Source: Prorocentrum cordatum
Taxonomy: Eukaryota; Sar; Dinophyceae; Prorocentrales; Prorocentraceae
Assembly (NCBI GenBank): GCA_963575745.1
Contig: CAUYUJ010003681.1
Location: 127,501 to 191,500, forward strand
Length of the DNA stretch: 64,000 nucleotides
Reading direction: 5' to 3'
This document shows, in pieces, positions 1 through 10,497 of the stretch. Both the position numbers and the translations under genes were made by a program. The notes below the pieces were generated by a model. It did not search any database. It was not told the DNA's origin and saw nothing but the letters and a program-made list of their open reading frames with translations. Position 1 is the stretch's first letter. Every line of letters begins with the position of its first letter.

Positions 1-251
1 AGAGGCTCCACGGGCAGGGTTCGGACATGCATGCCCAGGATCGGGGGATAAAGCTTTCCGGAACGCCCTCGGAGCGTTCTGGAGCGCTGTGTGATGGCCG
101 CGGCAATCGATACATCGCCCAGAACCGCAGGAATCTCAGAGACCCCCGATTTGTCCCAGTTCGATTGTGCCCCGATCTTGGTTTCGCCTTTACGGGTCCG
201 ATCCGATCGGCTCGGTCGGGCGGCCCGGCAGAGGTCGAGCTCCATGACAGG

Positions 252-3200
252 GAGACCGTGCGGCGGCGGGCGGCCGGCCTGCGGGCGCGCCTGCGCGAGA
301 TCGAGCGCCTCCGGGCGCGGGGCGCGGCGGCGCTGGACGCGCAGCAGCGGGAGAAGGTGGCAGACGGGTTGCTGCTTTTCTGTAGGCCTCCCCGATGAGG
401 GCAGAGTATCTGGGCACAACAGAGCACCACAACCACGGCCGCATCCAGAAACAACTGGAGAGCACCTCGGGGGAGAACCCGCCGAGTTCGGCCTGAATGC
501 TTTGGTTGTGCGCGTGGTCGATGTGCCCGTCTGGGACGCCCACTTCGACCACAGCCAGTACTAAGCTGGTTTCGGTGTTCTGGCGATTGCTAGCATGCGC
601 AAAACATCCTCCAGGGTGCGTCCTCGATGTGGTTGTGGCCGCTTGCTGTTCCCGCATCGCGCCGCATCGGCGACGCAGCTCGATGTGCAGCCCGAATTTC
701 TCCACGACGTCGCTGGTGCATCGCCGACGTCGCTGACACATCGCCGATGCATCGCCGATGCACCGCCAATGCATCGGTGATGCATCGGCGATGCATCGGC
801 GAAGTGTCAACGACGTCGGCCATGCGGCGCGATCCAGCTCTTTGATCGGTTTCTACTCCCCTGCGGGGGTCCTTGGCGTGCCTCCCTGCCTGCCCAGACA
901 GGCTCGCGCCGCAACCAAAACAAACTCGACGGGAGATGTTTGGTGCTTTTCGGCCTCCGGTGGCCCTCGCCGGGCCCAGGGGGCTGTCAGACAGCGACCC
1001 GGGATGGAAAGCCAGCCCTGGGGAAGGGGTCGGGTTTTTCCGGGGACCCCGTGTTGAACAACCGAAGGCATCGCGTGTTGGGGTCTCCGCCGCCCAGCGG
1101 AGGGCCAGACACCCGTGCCGTGGCGCGCCCCTCTCTGCCAAGGCGCCGGATTCGCATCGAGATCATGGCCAGAACGCGCCACAGGAGAGGTCCAGAGAGC
1201 AACGGTAAAGTAGATTCGCGTCGTGCCGACGCGGCGGCGACCCCGCCGCGGACGTGTCTAGGTTGAACGCCCCCAGTTGTCCAGAGTCGGCCAACTTGGA
1301 ATGATCTGGCGTTTTGGACACGTGCGATCGTTTAAGGTTGAACGATTTCCATGGTGTCAGGAACCAGCGCTGGGTCGTCATGACACGAACCTGCAGTGCC
1401 GTTTTTGGTGCTCCCTCCACCCGCTGTCCATGTTCTTCTTCTTGCGCTGCCGATGCCGCCAAGGCTCTTCGCTCGGCTGCAGGCTCTCTGGGCTAGGCTG
1501 TGTCAGCGGAGGTGGGTAGCGCACTTAATGGGGTTCTCAGACCAGGGGGTGCCCTGTAAGCGAACAAAGGCCAAGGGAAGGGTGATGATGATGCTGATGA
1601 TGCTGCTGGTGATGATGACGATGATGAAGGTGATGCTGACGATTGCGATACTGGTGATTGTGATGGTTGAGATAATGTAGAGGAGGGGAAACCCTGTGGT
1701 CATCTGGAGGCCAGGCCGAGGATACATTCACATCACGACTATGCTCCACACTCACGACGCGCCCAGCAACATTCTGATGCGGATATCCGCGTACGCACTC
1801 TGAGTTGACCAGCTCGTCCACATCTTTGTTGCGCTTTTGGGCCTCCCTGCTCTTCGACGCCATTCCCTTCCGTTCGCTCCGCACTCGCTCTCATCCTCTC
1901 CACCTTCTCCGCACCTTTCTAGTCCTGTAGCAGATTGACCGCGGGTTGCCCTACGGTAGGCGCTTCAAATAAGAGCTCGGCCTGCCAGCAGGTGCCCCAC
2001 GGAAGATGCTTGTCCCCCGATGGATCCAGGGATCCACAGCGGTTCTTCGGGAGCAGATTTCTTACAGCAAGGTGTCTTATATCTATATCGGTATATATAT
2101 ATATAGAATAGTGTGCGTGTTCATTGTACTCGGGTTGCAAAGGATACGCCATCACCTGTGGTCCTGGTTGGACAGGTGTTTTGTCACAGCTTCGGTGTCC
2201 TAACTCGCGGGGAGGTGAGCGCCCTCCCCGGGCTGGCTTCTGGCTGGCCGATACCCATCCACAGCGCAGAGATCGTTTTCTCTATGTTATTATGGGTGGC
2301 GCCGATTCCCCAAGCTTGACTTTCACTGTGGCGTCGGAGTGCTGTTCTTCATTTGCCTAGCTCCCTGATGCCCTGCCCAAGGTTGCCCAGGAGGCGGAGG
2401 CGAGGGCCGCGCTGGAGAGGCTAGAGGATTCGCACTCCGCTTCGTTCACCTCGTCTTCTTCCTCTTCTTCGCCATCACCTGCATCCTCGTCCTCGTGCAG
2501 CGCCGTCTGGCGAGGTTTGCGGCGTGTGGGGGGGGCGGGGAGCCACGTGGTCATGCGAAGGGTTCTCGCCTGGAGCCCGCGCCTCGCGGCCTCTGCGAGC
2601 GCGGGGTGGTTTCGGCTGCACAGGCCGAGAGGGCGTGGACCGGCGTGCTCCGAGCGAGTGAGGGCCCGCCCAGTGTCTTGGCATCGCTCGGACGTGTGCA
2701 TTTTTGCTCGGCGAGAACCATTGAGGACCATCCTGGACCATCGAGCGAATCAAAAAAACACGCACGAAACCGAAACATGCACGGGAAGTGGACGTCCGAG
2801 CGACGGCAAGGTGTCTCCCCCTGCCGAGAGGGCGCGCGGCCGCGACAGGGACGGGGGAGGACCGCAGAGCCGTGCGAGCGTTCGCGGGGCCTCTCGATCA
2901 GAGGCCCCGTCCTCGAGCCGTCGCTCCGTGGCGGCCGGGCTGCTGTCGAGGCGTGGTCGGTCGCGGGAGTGCAGCCCGTGCCGCTGAGATCGGGTGTGGC
3001 CGCTCTCGTCCACGCTGGCTGCCCGTGGTTCTGCGCCGCCACGCCGTGGCCGAGGCTGCGACGGGGAGACGGTTTGGGGGAGGGCTCCCCTCAGGAGGGA
3101 AAGAAACACACAGACACAATTAATCGTCGAATCCCATGAAAATATGGGAAAATATGGGAATTGGGCGGGAAGACAAAAACCCAGAAAATATAGGAAAATA

Positions 3201-6200
3201 TTGGGAATCATTTTATTTGTGTGTATTTATTGGTGTGTTCCAGGGCCCCTTCATCCCCGTCGTGGGGCAGGCGTGGCGGCACTCGTCTCCGGAGGGTCCG
3301 AGTGGCGTCGTGGGGCGCTGCTGTCGGCGGATCGTCCTGCGCGCCCGCCCTGCGGAAGCAGAAGCCGCTGCAGAGCACGGCCGGGCGGGTGCAGTCTGGC
3401 GCAAGCCATCGGGGGGGGGGGGCCCAGCAGGGACACCGGGGGCCGCAGGAGGCAGAACTTCAGAGCCCCGAATCATCAGGGGTAGCTCGGGTCAGGGATA
3501 ACTCGGGTTCGTTTTTCGGGATTCCGAACCCGAGTTACCCCGGACCCGAGTTACCCCGGATAACTCGGGCGTCCAGAGCCCCGAATCATCAGGGGTAACT
3601 CGGGTCAGGGATAACTCGGGTTCCTTTTTCGGAAATCCAAACCCGAGTTACCTCGGACCCGAGTTACCCCGGATAACTCGGGCGCCCAAGAACTGGACTT
3701 GGAGTCCTCATCCTCGTGCTGCATGTTGTCTCCCTTCTCGGTGGTCCTCGGACGTGGGCCAGAGGCATCCCCCTGCAGGGCGGCACTGGTGAGAGTCGCC
3801 GCTCCTACGGGCGAACGCAGATCCAGCCCAGCTCGAGCTGTTCAGGGCACGATTCTTTCCATGTTGCAGTTGTTGCAGTAGCATCGTCAGTGGTGGACCG
3901 CGAGTGGTCTTGCCTTGTCTGGTCCGTTTCTTTTCTCTTTGTACTCCTCCCTGTTTGTCGTCGTCTTCCTTCTTGTGAGGACCAGGCAGAAGTGCTGGAC
4001 CAGCCCGGGCGTCTGCTGTTCGAGGTTCGCTCCGCTTGGGGCACCCACCAGCTGGAATGGAGGAGCCCGGAGCCCGCAACTCGTTCTGGGACTGTTGCCG
4101 ACGTCATTGGCCAAATGCGTAAATGCGAGGGGCGGCGGGCCTTGCCAGCCACAACGCAGGGCATGGCGCAAGCCAGGCACCGAGCGCCCAAGGACAAAAG
4201 CGTTGCCCTCGTCAGCCTCTCCTTCGCCCGGGTTCCCATGGTTGGACGGCGCCATCTTGAGCAGTCTCGGGGAGGCTCCACGGAACCGCTCTTTCCGTTC
4301 CCTTGCCAGCACAGGTGGCGAAAAGAACGATGTACGAGTGATGACGTTTCAGGTGGGGCGAAGCTTGCACACCCCAGCGTTAAGACGCGCGCTCGGCCCT
4401 ACGATGGCCTAAAAGGCGCCCAGGACGGCTTCATACACCCCCAAGGTACGCCCAAGAGAGGTCCAAAACGGCTCCCCAAAAAACACGAGAGCGCTCCAAG
4501 AGAACACAAGACCCAAGACCCTCCAGAGAGTTTCAAGATGGCTTCATAAGGCCGCAAGACGGTCCAAGAGGGCCCCAAGACGGCCCAAGGGGCCCTCCAG
4601 AGGACCCCCGAGGACCCCCAGAGGGCCTCAGGAGGGGCCAAAAACATTGATGTGCCATATGTTGGTGAAGGTTTTTTCGCCTTCTGGTGCCAAAATCGCT
4701 CGAACACGGCCGAAGAATCCCAAAAGATCGCCCCAAGACGAGCCAGGCGTCCCCAAGACTGGCCCCTCGAGGCTGTATTGGAGTTCTCTTGCGGCCGTCT
4801 TGGGCCACTCTTCGGGCAATGCGCGCGGCCCCGATGCCCTCGGACATGCGCTCAGAAAGCCACCAAACTTGCAAAGAAAGCTTGAGCCCTCGCTCCAGTT
4901 TTCAACGCTATTTCCTCGGAGGCTAGTTTTGCACTGGGAAAACCATTGGATCCAGCCCGCCTCCGGCGGTTCATGTAATGACGAAAACATGAAGCGTGCA
5001 TTATTTGCATTTCCGGGAGCGAGCATGATTCATTTTTTGTTCGAATGAGAACCGTGTCGGGGGAAGATTTGTTGAAAACTCGGCTGTCTCCTTGGGGACC
5101 TCCTGGAAGTGTGGAGTATTCGGGCTCCCCCATTTGGGAGCGCGTGTGGGTTCCCTAGTGGGCTCTGGGTGCTTTCGCGGGAGCACGTGGACCTGCGACA
5201 GGGCCCCTAGGAGGCACGCTTTCCGAGACGCGCTAAGAGGCGCACCTGAGAGCGGGGATCCTCGCCTGCACCACTTGACCCCACTTGCCCCACTTGCCCC
5301 ACTTGCTTCGGCTCCCGCGCGGGTCGGGGGCAAGTGGGGCAATTGTGGCAAGTCGGGCCACTTGAGACTTGAGGAAGTGGTGCAAGTGGGCAGATTTGAA
5401 ATAGCAAACATCGCATCATGACCCTTTGTTTCATCATTTCTCTCTCTATATACATACACTTATAGATTGTACGTACATGGGGTTCTCTATGTTGTGCAAT
5501 CGATTGTTTGCATCTTATGGTGTGCACTCTCCCAGCAGAGCTGGGCCACGCCTAGTCCACGGGCGGCGACGGTGCGGCGACGGCGACAACAGAGCTGCGA
5601 ACCCGACACCAGGGCCCAGACGACGGGCGGCGACGAGGCGGCGACGGGGCGGCGACGGCGGCAACAAGGCGGCGGAGTAGACACCGGGGCTTTGTTCCCC
5701 ATGAAAAGAAGTAAGAAGCCCCAAGAGCAAGCACTGTGTGGGGAACGATGCAATCGCCCCAAAGAACCACAGACGCATGACACAGTCATCCGTCGGCAAA
5801 AGGTGTATGCCCATATGGGGACATACAATGGCGCACGTTGAATACACATGAAGTTCACTCGGGCGTGCCATTTTGGGTAGACGAAGTATATGTATTTACG
5901 CACTGGCGTGGCAATGAGTTGGTAACCGGATTGTTGCTTGTTTTCGTGTGTATATATATATATATAACCAAAAGGCTCCCGCACACAATAGCACGATCAC
6001 TTTATGCCAAATGGGGCTCTTCATGATTCTGCAGGGGCCCCTAGATTCTGCAGAATTCTGGTGGGCTCATCAGGAGTAGGCCTGACGAGCGCTGATGCTG
6101 TACTTGAATGCGCGGTGCCGAAAGCGCTAGTGAAGCGACGGAAGGGGAGGGGGTGGATCGGGTATCAATTGTTTTCTGCGCTTACGTTTCGCTGCTGCAC

Positions 6201-6879
6201 GTAGACAAGCGGCAGTTGCAAAATACAGCGTTATCGGCGTCTGCTCGCACCGAACCTGACAGCACGTGTGCAACTTGATATGGGCCCGCGCGAGCGGAAC
6301 CCCCCTCACGCCGATGACTCTGCAATGGCAGTGGAGGCCTTGGCCGCTGTCCTGGACTGAGCGGGCGGCAGAGCCGGGTGGAGGCTGTGTGTCGGGGGCC
6401 CGTAAATGGTGCGGTTACCACACCGTGTGGTGAGTCAACCGCGGGGTGACAACACTACTTTGGAACTTGGGTCGTTCTCCCAGGACGTCTCGGGCGACTC
6501 GGGCCTCCGAGGTTCCAGAACCGTGCGGTGACAGACCGTGCGGTGAGGTCTCTTGGGGTTCAGAGGGCAACGGGCGGTCTGGCACCGAAGCCTTTCGGGA
6601 CCCCCGAGTGTGTCGGGCCCCCGAAGGAGTGGCGACAGCTGTCGGGAGCTCGCCCGCATGTTCTGCCGCGAGCACGGGCTAGACTTGCCGCTGGCCACGC
6701 CGCTGGCGGAGCGCCTGGAGCTGCGGCTGCAGCAGGGGCCAGGCGCGGCCGGCGGGCCCGACGGCGCTGTGGGGCCAGGCGTTCAGATGGGCGTCGCGCC
6801 CAGGCACCACGGCCCAAAGCCCAAGGAAGTGGACCTCCAGGATAAGGACCGCCCAGGTGAGAAGGGCGGTGAGGGGTAG
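252..6879 (+). CDS. Gene A: coiled-coil/EHGL-module protein, 3' part, four exons
   Basis: Proposed exons are 252-356, 2361-2426, 3980-4062 and 6627-6879 (stop at 6877). They were found because, joined, they run collinear with gene B (7403-7908). Exon 1 encodes a basic helix with RLREIERL and QQREK; exon 2 begins LPDALPKVAQEAEARAALER; exon 3 contains LLFEVRSAWG; exon 4 contains ELARMFCREHGL and then a Gly/Pro-rich tail. Intron 1 fits GT-AG; introns 2 and 3 fit GA-AG, a donor type known in dinoflagellates. Phases agree at all three junctions (0, 0 and 2). The 5' end is not resolved; the frame stays open upstream of 252, so more exons may lie outside the window. Function is unknown; the helix resembles the KLREIEKL...LQ.EK pattern seen in many protist proteins. 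Inference: a host gene with large repeat-filled introns. RNA evidence would decide. Confidence 0.5.
654..835. mobile_element. MITE-like inverted-repeat element, GATGCATCGG family, copy 1
   Basis: The ends form an inverted repeat (ATCGCGCCGCAT near 656 and its complement near 822-833). The interior holds CGATGTG-AGCCC followed by a C-rich ATTTC box and then tandem palindromic GATGCATCGGC units. The same end motif, the same AGCCC box and the same palindromes recur in the same order at 37205-37391. It has no coding capacity, so it would be non-autonomous. It lies inside proposed intron 1 of gene A. Confidence 0.7.
1583..1678 (+). repeat. Interrupted GAT/ATG trinucleotide tract
   Basis: Imperfect GATGATGCT-type triplets run for about 95 bases. 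Similar tracts occur at 45340-45515, 53125-53215 and 60680-60830. Confidence 0.8.
2427..3979 (+). other. Gene A intron 2 (proposed), 1.55 kb
   Basis: GA donor at 2427 and AG acceptor at 3978 after a long pyrimidine run. The frame of exon 2 stays open to 2987 with Ser-rich and Arg/Ser-rich translation, so a longer alternative exon 2361-2987 that ends the protein there is possible. The tandem foldback repeat at 3461-3686 lies inside. Confidence 0.35.
3461..3686. repeat. Tandem pair of 113-bp foldback units
   Basis: Two copies start at 3461 and 3574 with CAGAGCCCCGAATCATCAGG. Each carries TAACTCGGGT boxes in both orientations, so each can fold into a near-perfect stem of about 29 bp around a T-rich loop. 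No coding capacity. Confidence 0.8.
4400..4850 (-). repeat. CTTGGG satellite block 1, reverse orientation, with one spacer
   Basis: Degenerate 10-21 bp monomers read CCAAGACGGCCC on this strand. The spacer at about 4632-4700 matches those of the other blocks (GAGCG, AGAAGGCGAAAAA and ATCAATGTTTTTGGCC on the complement). Confidence 0.75.
5266..5397. repeat. Long hairpin of CCCACTTGC units
   Basis: Three CCCACTTGC repeats at 5278-5310 face several CAAGTGGG repeats at 5329-5390 across a short GC-rich loop. The arms pair imperfectly over about 40 bases. Confidence 0.7.
5558..5680. repeat. GGCGACGGN short tandem tract
   Basis: Irregular copies of GGCGACG occur at 5563-5590 and 5622-5675, separated by unique sequence. 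Confidence 0.7.
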
Positions 6880-7029
6880 AGTGGGGGGCCAACGTTCCTA
6901 CGCAACCCATACCTCACAGACCGTGAGAAGGAGGCTGGGGGGGATGGGTGCAGCTCTCTGTGTTCCAACGCTTCCCGCTGGGCGGCAGGATCTATCTATC
7001 TAACGATGAGGCCACCTGGCCAACAGTCC

Positions 7030-7083
7030 ATCGGAGACGCCTGCGGCGAGTCACCGTCGCCCTCTGCCCTTCTGGAAACGACG
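7030..7083 (+). repeat. Dispersed repeat, GACGCCTGCGGCG type, copy 1
   Basis: About 50 bases (GAGACGCCTGCGGCGAGTC followed by accgtcgccctctgccc) closely match 41905-41960. It lies between genes A and B. Confidence 0.6.
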
Positions 7084-7402
7084 ACGCTGCCAATGGGTTG
7101 GCCAAGGCTTGGTGGAGCTAAATGGGTTATGTGGCCCCAGGCTCCGGTGGAATCCGGCAGGGGGGCGAATTGATTTTGAGGCGCAGTCAGCCGGAACACC
7201 ATCGTGAGTTGATGGGGCTGCGGCCCACCCGCCGACGCCCTCGCGGCGAGCGCCCGCGCCTCCGCGCGCGGATGCGGACATCGGCGCCTCGCCGTGCCAA
7301 AGGGATCATCAGTTGCCGCACGAGAAAAATTGATGTGGGGGGCTCGCAAGGGGGGGTGCCATGCCTCCGAGCACATCCATCAGTTTGTTTGCCTGCCAGC
7401 AG

Positions 7403-7908
7403 GAGTCCGTCAGGCGCAGAGTACGGGCGCTGCAGAAGAAGCTGCGAGAGATCGAAAAGCTGAAGTGCGCATCCGAGGGGCTCGACCAGCTGCAGAGGGA
7501 GAAGCTTGCGAGCGAGGACGAGGTGAGAAGGGCGTGCGTGGCCCTGGAACGGGAGCTCGACATGCTGGAGCGCCCCCCAAGCATGGTCTTCGAGGTGGAG
7601 ACTGAGCGCGGGGTACGCCTCATCTGGGAAGCAGGAAAGGTACACCTAGGCATATCGCAAGGAAGGACGGGACACAGAGGGAGGGCGGTGGAGGGTACTG
7701 GGGAGGACGCAGGGAATACATGGGCTGGAGGGTGGCAGGGCGAGGTAGGTGTCCTACCTTTCTTGTCTCCCTCATCGAGTTCCGCGACGGGGACGGCTTA
7801 GAAGAGCTGGCGCTTCGTTTCTGCGATGAGCATGGCCTGGAGGACGACCTCGTGGACCCACTGGTGCAGCACATGGAGCAACGCCTCCGCGACCAGGGCA
7901 TAATATAG
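7403..7908 (+). CDS. Gene B: coiled-coil/EHGL-module protein, C-terminal two exons
   Basis: Exon 7403-7639 (phase 0 at both ends) follows a pyrimidine-rich acceptor ending GCCAGCAG and ends at AAG before GTACACC. The 140-bp intron 7640-7779 ends CTCATCGAG. Exon 7780-7908 ends in TAG. The joined product has a basic/acidic helix (ALQKKLREIEKL, GLDQLQREK, ALERELDMLE), a short beta-like stretch (MVFEVETERGVRLIWEAGK) and a final helical module GDGLEELALRFCDEHGL, then LVDPLVQHMEQRL. It is collinear with gene A, but here the segments equivalent to A exons 1-3 are one exon. The first exon(s) were not found upstream. Function unknown: no enzyme motif or membrane segment is seen. Confidence 0.6.
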
Positions 7909-8194
7909 CAGCACGGCGGGTGAGGGCATGGCTGCTCAGAGGACGTTGTGCGCGGAATCACATGCCGCGGCCTGCCACTCGTAGTCGTTCCCTTGCTCCT
8001 CTTGGTCTTCCTCGCCGCCTCCTCCCTCCCCCTCTCAGTCCTGCTCCTTGTGCTCCAGCTCACGCCTCCTTCCTCTGATCACTATCCTCCGCCTCCGTGG
8101 CGGTGGTCATCAAGGCAAGCCGGCCACAGCCAAGGCAAATTCGGCCCAACTGGTCGCGACAGCCCTCTTCAGGCCAGCGCGCTCCAGCACGAGT

Positions 8195-8341
8195 CCAGAC
8201 TGCCTGCCTCTTTGTATGGTGAGATCCGCTTGCAATGCGCGGGCGCCCAGGTGTGGCGCCTCGCGAGGCAGCTAGAAGATGCATGGCCGAGCAGGGCCTT
8301 CCCGTCCAAGATAGGTCGGCGTCAGCATTGATAGATAGGAA
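8195..8341 (+). pseudogene. Broken third copy of the EHGL module
   Basis: Translation gives GEIRLQCAGAQ in one frame, then REAARRCMAEQGLPVQD and ASALIDR in another. This parallels VRLIWEAGK and ELALRFCDEHGL of gene B, but a frame change separates the parts and no start or helix exon is visible. It lies 0.3 kb downstream of gene B, consistent with a tandem duplication that decayed. Confidence 0.4.
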
Positions 8342-9899
8342 GCATTTGGGTCGTCCACGTGCCACCGCTCCTGCTGTTTGGTCTGGCCTATTCGCCAGTA
8401 GCCAGGAGCAGCCAACCATCGGCGCCAGCATCGACCCATAAGAAAATACTGCTTGTCCTCTCTCTCTCTCTCTTTCTCTCCGGTTTGCCTTGTTTCCCCG
8501 TTGCCAGAAAAGTGTGTGAAAGGCTTGTCCCTGCCTGGTTAGTCTTGCGATCTCCGGTCTGTGTTGTTCCTCGGCAGCAGGAAGCCGTGAAAGTTGGTCG
8601 GGATCGTGTGTAGACGTCTGTGAACCGGCACAAAAGGCTCGTAATCAACCCGTCGCGATCTCAGTCAGAAACTTTACCATTTGGGGAGAGTTTCCCCGGC
8701 GAGTTACAAGCAAGCTGGATGCCAGCGAAAAATGAGCACTCAACACATCGGGCTAGAGTTTTTGTCGTTCATCCAGCTGCCGCGTTGAGAGCAATTTCGC
8801 AGGCAGTCTAAATGCAAGCCCACTGCACCTTGAAGCCAAGCGAATGCATCACAAGCGAAAGAAACGCTTCACCTTGCCTAACACACAATAAAACAGACAT
8901 CGAGCAGACGAGTCTGTCAGCGCGCGCATTCAGCCGGTATGCGATACTCTTATGTGCTTACGCATACACATCGTGGGCGACTGTGGGTTGATGTGTACAT
9001 ATGTATCTGTGTGTAGCGGTATAAAGCCAAGCGGAGCGGCCAGCTGAAACAAGCGAAACGCGATCGAGGAGCAGTGCAATACCATTCGGGCAGAAACATG
9101 CGAAATCACATTCATGTTTGGTTGACTGGCATGGTAATTACAATCGGCAGCGCCTCATGTAAGCGTTACGTAACAAAGCTTAGGGCAACTTGAGAGCACG
9201 CAAATCCCAAGCTAATTTGCAACTTGATAGATTCCTGGGGCTTACAACCTAAAGGCACTAGAAATTGCACCAACCACAAACACTAAGTACATGTTCAATG
9301 GAGTGGTCATGCATGGTGAAAACTTGTGGTCGGCACGGTTGCATGCAAGCGACATGCAATCGGGTCATCGCCTGTTCCCATGTTTCGTTACAGCTGTTGT
9401 TTCTCGACGGTTTGGTTGGTGCGTTGCCCCGAGCATGAGTGACTGTTGGTTAGCGTTGGTAGTTGTGGCATCCTTGGCAATGCATGTGCGCTACATGGCA
9501 CTTTAGAAACAAGCCGCACTCACGGCAGTTTCGGGCGACAGGGCTTCCAGGGGAGGGTTGCCCAATGAACGGCGGGGGGGGTCATCAAGGACGTTGGCTC
9601 CGATACACTGTTGCCACCGACACTTGCGCACAAGTGAAGTCAGGATCTCGTAGGCAAGGCAGAATTCGCGAACATATTGGGACACTGCGGCGCACCTCGT
9701 CACGTGGCGGCCGTGAGATCGAGGCAGCGCTGGACGCCACGGAATTTCCGGAATCGCAGGACTTGCGCCACAAACACCAGGATCTGTCGGTCTCCACCCG
9801 AACGGGCTGTGCTGTTGTGGCACATCGGTTGCAGTTCATTGCGTGTGAGGCAACAAGTGCGATGTCATAGCGTTTCACCTGCTTCGCGCACGTAAGAGG
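8342..9899. other. Non-coding stretch, no gene seen
   Basis: Lower-GC, largely unique sequence. A CT run lies at 8460-8480. No supported exon, repeat or RNA gene was found. Confidence 0.5.
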
Positions 9900-10497
9900 G
9901 TGGTCCGCCACAAAATTAATGCACAGACACCCTCCAATTGATTGTTTCTGGGGTGTCTCATGGGGAGGATGGCAGTATACACATCACCACTACCAGCCAG
10001 CGGTTTTAGACACCGCGACCCTCCTGTGAAGGCACAGGAAAAATTGTAGCGGGTGTTTGTGTATGTATTTTCGTGTCGTAGGGGGAGGACGTGGAAGGTC
10101 GATGCGGAAACCACGACGCAGGCATGCCAACCGCCTGGTCGGCTGGAAGCCGAGGGCCAGCAGTTTGCAGGCAGTTGCCCGGGCGCAGCCCCGCCATGGT
10201 CGCAGGTTGCGGTCGGCCGAGGGCGGCTGCTATCACGCCAGGGACCATGCCCAGTGTTGCCTGTACGGCGACGGCTGGCCTGACGAGTACAGCAATGTCG
10301 CATAATAAGGATGCGCGGCAAGGATGCGAGGGCTCTGGAGGGCCAGATTGGCGTTTGATCGAACAAGGGGGCTGGCCAGCGAAAGGCGCCAAGGATGGGC
10401 CGAAGGGGCAAGCATGCCAGGGTCACCTGGGAAAGCTGCTCATCCTTACTGTGCGACCTCACTGCAGGGAGGGGGGGCGCGTGGGCACCCCCCCTGC

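Larger units (their letters stand above)
357..2360 (+). other. Gene A intron 1 (proposed), 2.0 kb
   Basis: Begins GTGGCA and ends after a pyrimidine-rich stretch with TTGCCTAG. It contains an inverted-repeat element (654-835), an ATG-rich tract (1583-1678) and a short TA run near 2083-2105. No other gene is supportable here. Confidence 0.4.
4063..6626 (+). other. Gene A intron 3 (proposed), 2.56 kb
   Basis: GA donor after TGGAG at 4062 and AG acceptor at 6625-6626. It contains a reverse-oriented satellite block (4400-4850), the CAAGTGGGG hairpin (5266-5397), a GGCGACG-rich tract (5558-5680) and short TA runs at 5450 and 5951. No other gene is seen. Confidence 0.35.

Noticed and set aside
2495-3139. 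214-codon plus-strand frame
   Set aside because: Overlaps the in-frame extension of gene A exon 2 in another frame; Arg/Gly-rich, no domain, typical of stop-poor GC-rich DNA.
5862-5890. GCCATTTTGG, a possible third spliced-leader relic
   Set aside because: Only 10 bases match DinoSL and the flanks do not (GTAGACG instead of CTCAAG); expected by chance.
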